In this document: piece after piece, positions 16,987-27,187 of the stretch
Layout of the letters: each line of letters opens with the position of its first letter
Position numbering within the stretch: the first letter of the stretch is position 1
Source of the DNA: Hyphomicrobiales bacterium
GTDB taxonomy: Bacteria > Pseudomonadota > Alphaproteobacteria > Rhizobiales > Beijerinckiaceae
Length of the DNA: 64,000 bases
NCBI GenBank assembly: GCA_947455725.1
Contig: CANGPL010000005.1
Location: 23,056-87,055, forward strand
Direction: 5' to 3'
The notes under the pieces: generated by a model
The model's input: only the letters and a program-made list of their open reading frames with translations
The model's database searches: none
What the model was told of the DNA's origin: nothing
Translations under genes and position numbers: made by a program

Positions 16987-18513
16987 TTATTCGTGCCCCG
17001 GTCCCGGATCATCGGGCGAATGGGCAAGCGGAAAGATGACATCGGCCTTGGATCGGCTTTTAGGCTTCGACATTTCGGCCTCACTTGCTTGAGAAGCCAA
17101 AAAGGCCGAGGCGGACAATGTCTTTTTTGATCCTGGAGCCTGAAAATCGGGCTCTTGAACGGTTCGTGGCGTCGCGGGGATCGAATCAAGTGAGCGAAGG
17201 GCCCCATTTAAAACATTGGAAAATTGCCGATCAACCATCGTTTCGGCCGGTTTGGCCCAAGTGAACACGTCTAGCTTGCCCGATATTGGCGATATTGCCG
17301 CCCAAACATCACTGATCAAACCATCCCCAATCCAACTTGGGTCGCGCGGCGCGTGCGAGGCTCGGCCTAACCATTCCCGAACATGCCCGCCATCGCCATG
17401 CTCCACTTGCTCGAGCTCGGCCAAGAGCAAACAGATGCGCACGGTTGGTGCTGTTTCAATAAGGGGCGCTATCGCCTCTCTCGCTTTCGCGAATTCGCGG
17501 GTTTCAACAAAAGTGCGGGCCAAAGCATAGCGACTTTCGGCGTGGGCTGGTTTGAGAGAGGAGAGTTTTTTTGCGCGCGCGAGCCGTTCTCGAGCAGCGT
17601 CGCCCGGACGCACGGCGAGATAGGCCTCGGCAATTTCGGGATGCGGGTTTAATTTCCACGCCGCTTCAAGAATGCGCGAGGCCTTTCGATAATCGCCTTG
17701 GCGTGAAAGGAGCCTCGCAAACGCGGTTTGTGCGGGCACAAGGTCGGGGGCCAATTTAGCGGCTTCCCGTGCGGCTTCGATTGCAAGTTCGGGTGCGCCG
17801 TCGCCATGCGATAGCGCATCGGCTGTCAGCAATACGGCCCGCTTCCGCTTGCGCTCCGGTCGCTCAAAAGCAGCGCTTCCACGATCCAACGCCATAAGCG
17901 CCTTTTGCCAATCGCCCGCTTTGGCGTGGTGCTCGATCAAAGCGTCGACCGCCCATGCCGTCTTCGGTGCGAGGTTTACCGTTTCCTCGGCAAATTTAAA
18001 CGCCTCATGCTCATGGCCTGCGCGTTGGGCTTCAATGTAAAGTCCGCGTAAACCAAGCAGCTTTGTATCCGGGCTTATCAGCATATCGCGAAAGGCCCGC
18101 GAGGCACCGGCTGCATCACCTTCCATCTGCGCCGCTTGCGCGGATAGGAGCAGGGCTAAAGGCTCTCGACCTAACAGACGCGTTGCTTCACGCGCGCTTC
18201 GTTGCGCTATTTTTGTATCGCCAGCCCCCACCGCAATCATGCCGCGCGAGACAGCAAGATGTCCTTTATGTCTTTGCCGAGCATGCCAACCGATTGAAAT
18301 CATGCTTGGCAAGCGGAACACAAATCGAAGAATCGACCAGATCACCGCAAGCGCAATAGCGAGCGCGACGACGACAATCAGGGCAACGGCCAATGACGCC
18401 TCAACTTTGAAACCCATCATGGTGACGGAGACACCGCCCGGCATGTCGGATAACCAGGCAAGCCCAAGCGCGATGGATGTCAGAACAATGAAGGTAAGGC
18501 TGAGCCTAATCAT
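16987..18513 (-). CDS. hemY: HemY-like TPR membrane protein
   Basis: A 508-residue protein of the HemY N-terminal family (not protoporphyrinogen oxidase). Two transmembrane helices at about 3-22 and 40-66 are followed by FRLPSMISIGWHARQRHKGHLAVSRGMIAVGAGD, the conserved HemY segment, here described only in part, and then several TPR-like helical repeats to about 400. The C-terminus is Pro/Ser/Lys-rich and variable. Its exact role in heme synthesis is unsettled in the family. It overlaps the mitofilin-like gene by four bases and completes the hemC-hemD-mitofilin-hemY cluster. Confidence 0.85.
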   Translation of the reverse strand: MIRLSLTFIVLTSIALGLAWLSDMPGGVSVTMMGFKVEASLAVALIVVVALAIALAVIWSILRFVFRLPSMISIGWHARQRHKGHLAVSRGMIAVGAGDTKIAQRSAREATRLLGREPLALLLSAQAAQMEGDAAGASRAFRDMLISPDTKLLGLRGLYIEAQRAGHEHEAFKFAEETVNLAPKTAWAVDALIEHHAKAGDWQKALMALDRGSAAFERPERKRKRAVLLTADALSHGDGAPELAIEAAREAAKLAPDLVPAQTAFARLLSRQGDYRKASRILEAAWKLNPHPEIAEAYLAVRPGDAARERLARAKKLSSLKPAHAESRYALARTFVETREFAKAREAIAPLIETAPTVRICLLLAELEQVEHGDGGHVREWLGRASHAPRDPSWIGDGLISDVWAAISPISGKLDVFTWAKPAETMVDRQFSNVLNGALRSLDSIPATPRTVQEPDFQAPGSKKTLSASAFLASQASEAEMSKPKSRSKADVIFPLAHSPDDPGPGHE

Positions 18514-19532
18514 TGCGCCGCTCCCTTCACACTTAGCGAGTTAAGAGCGTCGCTGATCAAAGTGTCAACGGCGGCTTCTGTGTCCAATTTAGCTCGAAGT
18601 TTTGCCGCCCAGTTGGCGAGAATTTGTCGATCCGCTTCGGGCATTGATTGCCATATTTCAAAGGCTTTAGCGCCTGCATGATTCGTCAGAGCTAATTCGA
18701 TTTCTGAGGAATTAGACGGAGCGCTCGGCATTGCTTCGTCCGTGCGCGTGATCGTAACAAAATGAGAGAGCACATCTAACATTCGATCTTCAATTGCTGC
18801 CGATGAAGATGATGTGGTGGTTTCAATGCGTGTTGGCATCGCCATGATTTGCTTCAATTCATGCTGCAATGCCTCATAGGATATTGTCCCCGATTGCGCA
18901 TGATCGTGTAGAACTTTATTTTCAGCCGAAGGTCCCATTAACTCAATGAGGGCGTCGTATTCCGTTTTATAAGGCGTACTCTTTGCGATATGATCTTTGA
19001 TCAGACCTGCAAGCGTTAAGCGTATAGCGCCTTTGCTCCATGTGCCATCTGATGAAGAGAATTGACCTTCCATATGACCGAGTGCCTCTTCAATCGTATT
19101 TAGGCGCGTCGTAAGGGGCGTAAGATCGACAGACGCTTTCGAGCTTTGTGTCAGAGACTTACGCAAATCACCGGCATCAGTTTCGATCTTTGCAAGACGC
19201 GTCTCGAGCGTTTTCACCGACGATTGTGAGGCAAGCTGGCTGATGGACGATTGGAGAGCGATTGTTGCATCAGGGGCGGTATTTTTCATCGGCCAGAAAG
19301 TGAGGCTACCCGCAACCAAGGCCCCTCCGATGATACCACCACCTATCGCCGCAATGATCAACGAAGGGTCGAATTTTTTCCCGCCCTCTACCGTCTCACT
19401 CTTCTCCTCGCCAGACGCTGACTCATCCGGTTTTACCTCGGCTGCGGCAAGATCAATGATTGGCGGCTCAGATCGCGCGCGCCGTGAGGGGTTTGGCGTT
19501 TGCGCTTCGACATTTGGGTCATTCTCTATCAT
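18510..19532 (-). CDS. Mitofilin-like (Mic60-related) inner-membrane protein
   Basis: A 340-residue protein with a charged, proline-rich N-terminus, one membrane segment around residues 58-80 (IIAAIGGGIIGGALVAGSL), a coiled-coil stretch (about 95-160) and a helical C-terminal domain. This is the layout of alphaproteobacterial Mic60/mitofilin homologues, which shape intracytoplasmic membranes and are characteristically encoded beside hem genes. Its stop overlaps the hemY start. The family call depends on layout and synteny because sequence conservation is low. Confidence 0.78.
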   Translation of the reverse strand: MIENDPNVEAQTPNPSRRARSEPPIIDLAAAEVKPDESASGEEKSETVEGGKKFDPSLIIAAIGGGIIGGALVAGSLTFWPMKNTAPDATIALQSSISQLASQSSVKTLETRLAKIETDAGDLRKSLTQSSKASVDLTPLTTRLNTIEEALGHMEGQFSSSDGTWSKGAIRLTLAGLIKDHIAKSTPYKTEYDALIELMGPSAENKVLHDHAQSGTISYEALQHELKQIMAMPTRIETTTSSSSAAIEDRMLDVLSHFVTITRTDEAMPSAPSNSSEIELALTNHAGAKAFEIWQSMPEADRQILANWAAKLRAKLDTEAAVDTLISDALNSLSVKGAAQ

Positions 19533-19614
19533 GCTCTAGCGCGCTCCCGCTTCAATCGCCGATCAAGCCTAACCATGGCCGTTTAAGGTTTATACTTCCT
19601 TGATCTAGGACAGA

Positions 19615-20322
19615 TTAAGGCAAAGCCCTTGCGATCAAATCAAACAGGCTTTTTTCGTTTGCTTCCATGGCGCGCGTGACTGACGGACAGTGGATTGCCC
19701 TAAGCGGTGAGGCTACGTCTTCCGAAAGGCAAAGATGGCGTAGTTTCGTGAGGGTTGAGAGTGTGCCTGAACGCTCCGCCAAATCAATTAAGGTTTCTAC
19801 CGAAGCCCGCGAGAAGTGAAGCGCTGTATCAACAGTAGCGAGGTCGTCGATTTTTTCACCGGGCCAGATGCTAACGGCCTGAGCTTTATAAAGCTCGACA
19901 CTCGTTACCCGATAACCAGCCTGTCGGAGTTCGTCTTCGACGATGGGTTTGCGCGGTGTACCGGTCAGATAGAGGAAATGCGCCTCATTCGAATATGCAG
20001 CCATTAAATCCGACACGAGCTTGGCGCCTGAGCCACCCGCCACATGGGCCGACGAGAAACCCAAGTCATGCGCAATCCCGGCGGTTTTTGCGCCGACACA
20101 ATGGAGCGCGGCTGATTTTAATCTCGCAATATCCGGCTTCACCATCATCCGGAAAGCATTGGCGCTGGTTGCCAAAACCGCCGTAAACGCACCTTCAGGC
20201 AGCGAATTGCCCGTGGCAACAATTTCGGTTGCCGGTAGCGATAGACACTCATAGCCCAATTCAACCAGCCTTCCGGCGGTTGCCGTCGCGTCCGGTTCCG
20301 GGCGCGTGATCAGAATTTTCAT
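19615..20322 (-). CDS. hemD: Uroporphyrinogen-III synthase
   Basis: Cyclises hydroxymethylbilane to uroporphyrinogen III, the step after HemC. The 235-residue protein begins ILITRPEPDATATAGRLVELGYECLSLP, described here only by its first part ILITRPEPDA, which is the family N-terminal motif. It has the middle segment HFLYLTGTPRKP and LHFSRASVETLIDLA typical of the second lobe. HemD sequences diverge widely, but the four-base overlap with hemC makes the assignment firm. Confidence 0.92.
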   Translation of the reverse strand: MKILITRPEPDATATAGRLVELGYECLSLPATEIVATGNSLPEGAFTAVLATSANAFRMMVKPDIARLKSAALHCVGAKTAGIAHDLGFSSAHVAGGSGAKLVSDLMAAYSNEAHFLYLTGTPRKPIVEDELRQAGYRVTSVELYKAQAVSIWPGEKIDDLATVDTALHFSRASVETLIDLAERSGTLSTLTKLRHLCLSEDVASPLRAIHCPSVTRAMEANEKSLFDLIARALP

Positions 20323-21248
20323 TCGCCTTGCATACGTATTTCTGGCGGTAGCACCGCAAGAATATCCCGTGCGGCCTTTTCACCAATCAGAGCGGCGTCG
20401 TTAACCGATCCCGATCCATTTGCGGTGAAAGATTGGCGGCCATCATTGCTGAGATAAAGGCCATGAAATGTAAGCTGGTCACCATTGATAACCGCGTGGC
20501 CTGCAATTGGAGTCCGGCACGATCCATCCAATAATTTAAGGAAGGTTCGCTCGGCGGCAAGCGCAATACCCGTATGAGCATCGGCAATAAGGCTGAAGGC
20601 TTCAAGCGCCCGTGCATCGCCGCTCCGCGCTGTCACGCCGACAGCGCCTTGTCCGATCGCGGGTGGAAATGTATCGAGCGGTAAAATGGCAGCCGCTTTT
20701 TCGGCAATACCGAGTCTTTTGAGCCCCGCAAGCGCCAAAAGTGTCGCGTCCACTTCGCCCTCCGCCGATTTCCGGATCCGTGTATCGACATTGCCGCGCA
20801 GTACTTGCGTCTTAATGTCAGGGCGGATGCGCTTGACGAGCGCGGCGCGGCGCAAACTAGCCGTGCCAACAATACCGCCAAGCGGGAGTTCCTCGATCGA
20901 TTTATATTTCGCCGATATCAAACAATCGCGCACGTCTTCGCGCGGCAAATAGCCAATAATATCAATGCCATCAGGAAAAGCGGTTGGCATGTCTTTGGCG
21001 GAGTGAACGGCTAAATCAATATCGCCAGCCAACATGGCTTCGTCAATTTCTTTGGTAAAGGCGCCTTTGCCGCCAACCAAGGCTTGGCCGCCGGCTTGGC
21101 TCATATCACCAGAAGTTCGAATAATGACGAGCTCGATCGCATCTTCTGGCACGTTCAGCGCTTTACGAAGGCGAGAGGCCACTTCATTGGCCTGCCATAG
21201 GGCGAGGGGGCTACCCCGCGTCCCGATCTTAAACCCTTTTCCCGCCAT
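20319..21248 (-). CDS. hemC: Porphobilinogen deaminase (hydroxymethylbilane synthase)
   Basis: Polymerises four porphobilinogen units. The 309-residue protein has the N-terminal GTRGSPLALWQANEVA, the substrate-binding DLAVHSAKDMPT with catalytic Asp near 85, the arginine-rich segment GTASLRRAALVKRIRPD, and the dipyrromethane cofactor cysteine in LLDGSCRTPIAGHA near 240. It is the first gene of the minus-strand heme cluster and is divergent from tsaD; the 154-base gap holds both promoters. Confidence 0.96.
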   Translation of the reverse strand: MAGKGFKIGTRGSPLALWQANEVASRLRKALNVPEDAIELVIIRTSGDMSQAGGQALVGGKGAFTKEIDEAMLAGDIDLAVHSAKDMPTAFPDGIDIIGYLPREDVRDCLISAKYKSIEELPLGGIVGTASLRRAALVKRIRPDIKTQVLRGNVDTRIRKSAEGEVDATLLALAGLKRLGIAEKAAAILPLDTFPPAIGQGAVGVTARSGDARALEAFSLIADAHTGIALAAERTFLKLLDGSCRTPIAGHAVINGDQLTFHGLYLSNDGRQSFTANGSGSVNDAALIGEKAARDILAVLPPEIRMQGE

Positions 21249-21402
21249 TCGCCTTAAACCTTGCTCTTTTTCCTGCTCTTATGCGATGTCCATCCAGAAT
21301 CATCGCATTGGCCTACTTGCTCATTTATAGGGGGTTGCTAAGCCATGCGAAAGAGGCCCTGTAATTTTGGGCCGCCGTCAGTCATTGAAGAGAAAAAGCG
21401 CC

Positions 21403-22449
21403 ATGCGCGTTCTAGGTATTGAAACAACCTGTGATGAAACCGCTGTCTCTGTCGTCGAAAGCGATCGGGATGGTGAGGGTCGCATTTTATCGAATGAAAT
21501 CTTAAGCCAAATCAAGGCACATCAAGCCTATGGCGGCGTTGTTCCAGAAATCGCGGCCCGCGCCCATATCGAGGTTATCGATATTCTCGTGAAACAGGCT
21601 TTGCAAACGGCCGGCATGAAATTGTCGGATATGGATGCCATAGCTGCCGCCGCCGGTCCGGGTCTTATCGGTGGTGTGATGGTCGGTTTAACAACCGGCA
21701 AAGCGCTTTCGCTTGTGGCCCAAAAGCCATTTTTGGCCGTTAATCACCTTGAAGCCCACGCGCTCTCTCCACGTTTGACCGATGGTGTCGCCTTTCCATT
21801 CTTATTATTGCTCGCGTCAGGTGGACATTCGCAATTGCTTTTCGTGCGCGGCGTTGGGGATTATGTCCGGCTCGGCACCACGATCGACGACGCGATCGGC
21901 GAAGCCTTCGACAAAGTCGCAAAAATGCTCGGGCTCCCCTATCCGGGTGGGCCGGAAGTCGAAAAACTGGCGCTTGAAGGCAATCCTGAGCAATTCGCCT
22001 TTCCTCGCCCCATGCTCGGTCGGAAGGAACCCGATTTTTCCCTGTCTGGATTAAAGACCGCGGTCCGCATCGAGGCAGAAAAAATCGCGCCTCTTACCGC
22101 TACAGATGTCAAAAACATTTGCGCCTCGTTTCAAGCAGCGATTGTGGATGTCGTAGCGGATCGAACCAGAATGGCGCTGCGCGTTGCGCGTGCCGATTTT
22201 GCTGAACCAACAGCCATTGTCGTTGCCGGTGGTGTTGCCGCCAATCTCGCGATGCGGCGGGCCCTGCAGCGTGTCGCAAGCGATAATAGCCTGCCTCTTG
22301 TGGCGCCTCCTGTTGCACTCTGCACCGACAATGGCGCCATGATTGCATGGGCCGGGATTGAGCGCTTAAGGCTCGGGCTGGTCGATGGGCTGGATTTCGC
22401 GCCGCGCTCCCGTTGGGCGCTTGAAGCGAAAGTCGCGCCTCATGTTTGA
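21403..22449 (+). CDS. tsaD: tRNA N6-adenosine threonylcarbamoyltransferase TsaD
   Basis: Transfers threonylcarbamoyl to A37 of ANN-decoding tRNAs. The 348-residue ASKHA-fold protein starts [18 protein letters not shown] and carries the metal-binding [10 protein letters not shown] near 112, the [11 protein letters not shown] phosphate loop, and [16 protein letters not shown] at 21367 is in frame, but the ATG at 21403 gives the standard N-terminus. It overlaps gpsA by eight bases, so the two are cotranscribed, as in many rhizobia. Confidence 0.95.
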   Translation: MRVLGIETTCDETAVSVVESDRDGEGRILSNEILSQIKAHQAYGGVVPEIAARAHIEVIDILVKQALQTAGMKLSDMDAIAAAAGPGLIGGVMVGLTTGKALSLVAQKPFLAVNHLEAHALSPRLTDGVAFPFLLLLASGGHSQLLFVRGVGDYVRLGTTIDDAIGEAFDKVAKMLGLPYPGGPEVEKLALEGNPEQFAFPRPMLGRKEPDFSLSGLKTAVRIEAEKIAPLTATDVKNICASFQAAIVDVVADRTRMALRVARADFAEPTAIVVAGGVAANLAMRRALQRVASDNSLPLVAPPVALCTDNGAMIAWAGIERLRLGLVDGLDFAPRSRWALEAKVAPHV

Positions 22450-23428
22450 ACATATCTCGGTTATTGGTTCAGGTGCTTGGGGAACCGCTTTGGCGCTTGC
22501 GGCCGCACGAGCGGGTCGAAAGGTCACGCTATGGAGCCGTGACGCGGATCAGGCGCAAGCCATGCAATCGACCCGCGAGAATAGCCGTCGATTACCAGGC
22601 ATTCTCTTACCCGATGCGATCACCGTAACGGCCTCGCTTAAAGAGGCGGCCGATAAGGGCCGTGCCATTCTATTGGTCGTTCCCGCACAAGCCTTGCGGG
22701 ACATGACAATCGCCCTTTCGATGGTTGTGAAACGCGGTATTCCGTTGATTGTCTGCGCCAAAGGGATTGACCGTCAAAGCGGCGAATTCATGAGTGAGAT
22801 TGTAACTGACGCGATACCCGGTGTTATGCCTGGTATCTTGTCCGGGCCAAGTTTCGCAGATGATGTCGCACGCGGCCTACCCACAGCTGTCGTTTTAGCC
22901 GCACCAATTGGTGAAATTGCTGAAGCATTGGCGAAATCGCTGAGTTCCTCCAGTTTTCGTGTCTATCATTCGTCGGATCTTCGTGGCGTTGAGATCGGCG
23001 GCGCGGCTAAAAATGTTTTAGCCATTGCAGCGGGAATTGTTGAAGGGCGCGGCTTGGGGGAAAGCGCGCGTGCCGCGTTGGTCGCGCGCGGATTTGCCGA
23101 GTTGCGGCGTTTTGCAGAGAGCTATCAAGCCAAGCCTGAGACCCTAATGGGCCTTTCGGGACTTGGTGATTTGGTGCTCACGGCAGGCTCGCTCAAGTCA
23201 CGAAATTTTGCCTTCGGGCATGATCTTGGACGCGGTAAATCCGTACACCAAGCGGGAGGCGGAAAATTGGCTGAGGGCGTTTATACCGCCCATGTGCTCG
23301 TTGAAATGGCGCGCGCGCGGGGTATCGAAATGCCTATCGCCGAGGCTATTTCCGCCATTTTAGAGAATAGGCTGACGGTGGACGGAGCGATTGATCGCTT
23401 GATGAACCGCCCGGTAAAGGGGGAATAA
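22442..23428 (+). CDS. gpsA: Glycerol-3-phosphate dehydrogenase [NAD(P)+]
   Basis: Makes sn-glycerol 3-phosphate for phospholipid synthesis from dihydroxyacetone phosphate. The 328-residue protein has the dinucleotide motif [17 protein letters not shown] at the N-terminus, [19 protein letters not shown] near 135, the catalytic Lys in [16 protein letters not shown] near 190, and [12 protein letters not shown] near 240. The upstream in-frame extension from 22385 is inside tsaD and has no family match, so the ATG at 22442 is chosen. Confidence 0.96.
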   Translation: MFEHISVIGSGAWGTALALAAARAGRKVTLWSRDADQAQAMQSTRENSRRLPGILLPDAITVTASLKEAADKGRAILLVVPAQALRDMTIALSMVVKRGIPLIVCAKGIDRQSGEFMSEIVTDAIPGVMPGILSGPSFADDVARGLPTAVVLAAPIGEIAEALAKSLSSSSFRVYHSSDLRGVEIGGAAKNVLAIAAGIVEGRGLGESARAALVARGFAELRRFAESYQAKPETLMGLSGLGDLVLTAGSLKSRNFAFGHDLGRGKSVHQAGGGKLAEGVYTAHVLVEMARARGIEMPIAEAISAILENRLTVDGAIDRLMNRPVKGE

Positions 23429-23432
23429 AGCG

Positions 23433-23849
23433 ATGGCGCACTGGCTCTATAAATCCGAACCCTTCAAATGGTCATGGGATCAACAGGTTGAAGCGGGAGC
23501 GAAGGGCACATTTTGGAACGGCGTTCGCAATCACTCCGCCAAGCTCAACATGCTCGCGATGAAAAAAGGTGATACAGGCTTTTTCTATCACTCGAACGAG
23601 GGCAAAGAAATTGTCGGTATCGTTGAAGTCATCCGCGAAGCCTATCCCGATCCAACGGCAGAACCGGGCGAGCCTTGGGTGGTGGTTGATCTTAAAGCGG
23701 TGAAGGCGTTGCCAAAGCCCGTTACGCTCGCTGCCGTTAAAGCAGAGGAAAGACTAGCAAAAATGTCGCTCGTTACCTCCATGCGGCTCTCGGTGCAGCC
23801 CGTAACGGAAGCGGAATGGAAGATCGTTTGCGGGATGGGCGGGATTTAA
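23433..23849 (+). CDS. EVE-domain protein
   Basis: A 138-residue single EVE domain, a PUA-like fold that binds modified bases in nucleic acid. Diagnostic segments are MAHWLYKSEPFKWSWDQQ at the start, WNGVRNHSAKLNMLAMKKGD near 30-50, and GKEIVGIVEVIREAYPDPTA. It follows gpsA by four bases. EVE proteins of this type are common next to gpsA in Alphaproteobacteria; the ligand here is not known, and a tRNA or rRNA modification link is only suggested by tsaD. Confidence 0.9.
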   Translation: MAHWLYKSEPFKWSWDQQVEAGAKGTFWNGVRNHSAKLNMLAMKKGDTGFFYHSNEGKEIVGIVEVIREAYPDPTAEPGEPWVVVDLKAVKALPKPVTLAAVKAEERLAKMSLVTSMRLSVQPVTEAEWKIVCGMGGI

Positions 23850-23936
23850 AGAGAGAGACGATTCTTACGCAGCGTCATTTAATTGCCATATCGTTAAGCC
23901 AGTGCTTTACTCATGCGGTGGAGGGAAGCGCTTATC

Positions 23937-24818
23937 ATGGCAAGGATCTCTTTCAAGCTTTTCGGATCTTTCATCGGTCCGACACGCTTTATCGCACTCC
24001 TGTTTTTTGCGATCCTTTCGAGTGTTTCCGCAAAAGCCAATCCCGAAACGATTTCGATTTCTTTGCCCGGATATGATCAGCCGATTATCGCCGATTTATA
24101 CAAGCCGGATGGAGCAGGGCCTTTTCCACTCGTGATTTTCTCTCATGGAAGGGCGGGCAAAGCATCTGATCGCGCCCAAACGGACCATACAATAGCCCAC
24201 TCCCATCCTGATTATTGGCTATCAAAGGGGTTCGCCATTCTTGCACCGGTGCGGCCGGGTTATGGCCCCACAGGAGGCACTGACGTCGAAGACTCGCAGT
24301 CCTGTTCCGGTCCTGCCCATTTTGACCGCACGGCAAAGAATGCCGCCGATGTGACCGAAGCCGTTATCTCATGGTCAAAAACACAAAGTTTCGTTCGAAA
24401 AAATCAGATTTTATTGGTCGGCCAGTCCGTTGGCGGCATGACTGTTGTGGCGCTTGGTGCGCGTAAGATTTCCGGCGTGGTCGGCTATATTAATTTTGCA
24501 GGCGGAGCGGGCGGTGATCCTGACCGACATCCAATGTCCAGTTGCTCTCCTGATGCGCTCAGTGCTTTATACGAGGAACTTGGAAAGACGACACATGTCC
24601 CAAATCTCTGGCTCTATTCAATCAATGATTTGTTTTGGGGTCCTGATGCACCGGTGATGTGGCATCACGCCTTTGAACGAGGCGGCGGGAGAGGACAATT
24701 TGTGCAAACCGGTCCTGTATCGGATGGTAACGGTCATCACCTCATCGGAAAAGGCAAGTCGATGTGGGAAGGACCGGTCGATGCATTTTTGAAGCGATTG
24801 GGATTTTTAAAGAATTAA
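23937..24818 (+). CDS. Secreted alpha/beta-hydrolase (dienelactone-hydrolase-like)
   Basis: A 293-residue putative exported hydrolase. The N-terminal 42 residues form a long signal segment (MARISFKLFGSFIGP then a hydrophobic stretch ending SSVSAKA). The alpha/beta-hydrolase fold is indicated by VIFSHGRAGK (oxyanion region), the nucleophile elbow VGQSVGGMTVV, an acid in LYSINDLFWGPDAP, and the histidine segment GNGHHLIG. The ATG at 23937 has GGAGGG eleven bases upstream; an ATG at 23913 is an alternative. Substrate unknown. The 238 bases after it hold the acs promoter region and nothing else I can identify. Confidence 0.75.
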   Translation: MARISFKLFGSFIGPTRFIALLFFAILSSVSAKANPETISISLPGYDQPIIADLYKPDGAGPFPLVIFSHGRAGKASDRAQTDHTIAHSHPDYWLSKGFAILAPVRPGYGPTGGTDVEDSQSCSGPAHFDRTAKNAADVTEAVISWSKTQSFVRKNQILLVGQSVGGMTVVALGARKISGVVGYINFAGGAGGDPDRHPMSSCSPDALSALYEELGKTTHVPNLWLYSINDLFWGPDAPVMWHHAFERGGGRGQFVQTGPVSDGNGHHLIGKGKSMWEGPVDAFLKRLGFLKN

Positions 24819-25056
24819 CCTCCGTCATTGGATTTTTTTCCAGTTTCGTTCCATTGCCCATCAATAGGCCGGATGTAGTCCCCTCCTAAAGTCGAACCAA
24901 CCAAAGTGTGACACACGCTCCCCTTGTCGCGAGAGGCGCATCGAGCGTAAAATCGACCCATGAAATGAATACGGCTTTATGCTGTCCGCGGGGATATGGA
25001 TCATAACGGGTTAATCCGAAGGTCCGTTTGTCCGGCAGTCAGGGGAGGAACTATCC

Positions 25057-27003
25057 ATGTCCGAGAAGCTTTATCCGGTATCTGCCGAGTGGGCGAAACG
25101 CGCCTTTGTCGATCAAGCCAAATATGAAGCCATGTACGACGCTTCGGTGCGCTACCCTGAAGCGTTTTGGGGTGAACATGGCAAGCGGATTGATTGGATC
25201 AAGCCATATTCAAAGGTCAAAAATACCTCTTATGAGCCGGGCAAAGTTCATATTGAGTGGTTTGGTGATGGCACCACCAATGTTTCAATGAATTGCATTG
25301 ATCGCCATCTCCCCCACCGCGCCAAGCAAACGGCAATCATCTGGGAAGGGGATGATCCCTCAGAAAGCAAGCACATCACCTATCAAGAACTGCACGACGA
25401 AGTGTGCCGTTTCGCCAATGTGTTGAAAAACCATGGCGTGAAAAAGGGTGACGCCGTTACGCTTTATATGCCGATGATCCCTGAAGCAGCCTATGCCATG
25501 CTCGCTTGTGCGCGTATCGGCGCGGTGCATTCGATTGTGTTTGGTGGTTTCTCACCGGACTCACTCGCGGGCCGCATCGATGGCTGCCAATCGAAGGTTG
25601 TGATCACGGCCGATGAAGGCTTACGCGGCGGCAAAAAAGTACCGCTCAAAGCCAATATGGATGAAGCGTTGAAGCGTGTTCCCGGCCTTGTTACGTCGCA
25701 GATCGTTATTCGCCGCACCGGTGGCGATGTGCATATGCAAGACGGACGCGACTATTATTACGACATTGAAGCGAAAAATGCCGATGCACAATGCAAGCCT
25801 GAGGAGATGGAGGCTGAAGCACCGCTCTTCATCCTCTACACATCAGGCTCAACCGGCGCACCAAAGGGCGTGGTGCACACGACCGGCGGTTATCTCGTTT
25901 ACGCCTCAATGACGCATCAATATGTGTTCGATTATCACGATGGTGATGTCTACTGGTGCACGGCTGATGTGGGCTGGGTGACGGGCCATTCCTATATTGT
26001 TTATGGCCCACTCGCCAATGGCGCGACGACATTGATGTTTGAAGGTATTCCGACCTATCCCACGATCTCCCGTTTCTGGGAAGTCGTTGATAAACACAAG
26101 GTCAATATTTTTTATACGGCACCGACTGCCATTCGCTCGCTGATGGGTGCCGGCGAAGAGCCGGTTAAGAAAACATCGCGCGCCTCGCTGCGACTGCTTG
26201 GCTCGGTCGGTGAGCCGATCAATCCGGAAGCATGGGAATGGTATCATCGTGTCGTGGGTGATCACCGCTGCCCGATTGTCGATACCTGGTGGCAGACCGA
26301 GACGGGCGGCATTCTTATCACGCCATTGCCGGGTGCGATTGCGCAAAAGCCGGGTTCCGCCACGCGGCCTTTCTTTGGCGTAAGGCCTGAAATTGTTGAT
26401 GCCAATGGCACCGTTTTAGAAGGAGCATGTGAGGGTAATCTTGTCATCGCGGACAGTTGGCCCGGCCAGATGCGCACCGTTTATGGCGACCATAAACGCT
26501 TCATGGAAACCTATTTTGCGACCTATGCGAATAAATATTTCACGGGGGATGGCTGCCGCCGTGATGCGGACGGATATTATTGGATCACCGGTCGCGTCGA
26601 TGACGTGATCAATGTCTCCGGTCACCGCATGGGAACGGCGGAAGTCGAAAGCGCTTTGGTGGCCCATGAAAAAGTGTCCGAAGCCGCCGTCGTTGGCTAC
26701 CCGCACGATATTAAAGGGCAGGGTATTTATGCCTATGTCACCTTGATGAGTGGCACGGAGCCAACCGATACGCTTCGCAAAGAGCTGGTTGGCTGGGTAC
26801 GCAAGGAAATCGGACCGATTGCTTCGCCCGACCTTATCCAATTTGCGCCGGGCCTACCTAAAACCCGTTCGGGTAAAATTATGCGCCGTATTCTGCGTAA
26901 AATCGCCGAAGATGAGTTTGGTAGCTTAGGGGACACATCGACCTTATCCGATCCCACCGTCGTCGATGATTTGATCGCTAATCGGCAGAATAAACGCGGC
27001 TAA
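25057..27003 (+). CDS. acs: Acetyl-coenzyme A synthetase
   Basis: Activates acetate to acetyl-CoA through acetyl-AMP. The 648-residue protein has the full Acs layout: N-terminal ACAS domain, the P-loop-like [20 protein letters not shown] near 268, the core [11 protein letters not shown] near 413, and [20 protein letters not shown] near 500. The catalytic lysine lies in [10 protein letters not shown] near residue 607, the site acetylated by Pat-type enzymes, so post-translational control is likely. The start has a strong GGGGAGGAAC ribosome-binding site. A strong terminator follows, so it is monocistronic. Confidence 0.97.
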   Translation: MSEKLYPVSAEWAKRAFVDQAKYEAMYDASVRYPEAFWGEHGKRIDWIKPYSKVKNTSYEPGKVHIEWFGDGTTNVSMNCIDRHLPHRAKQTAIIWEGDDPSESKHITYQELHDEVCRFANVLKNHGVKKGDAVTLYMPMIPEAAYAMLACARIGAVHSIVFGGFSPDSLAGRIDGCQSKVVITADEGLRGGKKVPLKANMDEALKRVPGLVTSQIVIRRTGGDVHMQDGRDYYYDIEAKNADAQCKPEEMEAEAPLFILYTSGSTGAPKGVVHTTGGYLVYASMTHQYVFDYHDGDVYWCTADVGWVTGHSYIVYGPLANGATTLMFEGIPTYPTISRFWEVVDKHKVNIFYTAPTAIRSLMGAGEEPVKKTSRASLRLLGSVGEPINPEAWEWYHRVVGDHRCPIVDTWWQTETGGILITPLPGAIAQKPGSATRPFFGVRPEIVDANGTVLEGACEGNLVIADSWPGQMRTVYGDHKRFMETYFATYANKYFTGDGCRRDADGYYWITGRVDDVINVSGHRMGTAEVESALVAHEKVSEAAVVGYPHDIKGQGIYAYVTLMSGTEPTDTLRKELVGWVRKEIGPIASPDLIQFAPGLPKTRSGKIMRRILRKIAEDEFGSLGDTSTLSDPTVVDDLIANRQNKRG

Positions 27004-27026
27004 ATCTCGGCTTTATTGGATGATTG

Positions 27027-27065
27027 AACACCCCGCGCCTCATCGGCGCGGGGTGTTTTGTTTTG
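27027..27065 (+). terminator. Rho-independent terminator of acs
   Basis: A perfect 13-bp stem AACACCCCGCGCC with loop TCATC, followed by TTGTTTTG. It lies 24 bases after the acs stop. Confidence 0.92.
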
Positions 27066-27187
27066 AGGCCGTAATGATCCGTATGGGATTTTATTAATAT
27101 TATAGCGTTAGCTATGCAGTATCTTGGCGATCGCATTTCCCTAATCGACGGCTGAGGGATTCTGTCTTCTAAGGAGCCATTGACACC

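Noticed and set aside
24906..24916. GTGTG-A-CACAC palindrome upstream of acs as a regulator site
   Set aside because: Five-base arms are too short to stand out, and it does not match a known site such as TGTGA-N6-TCACA.
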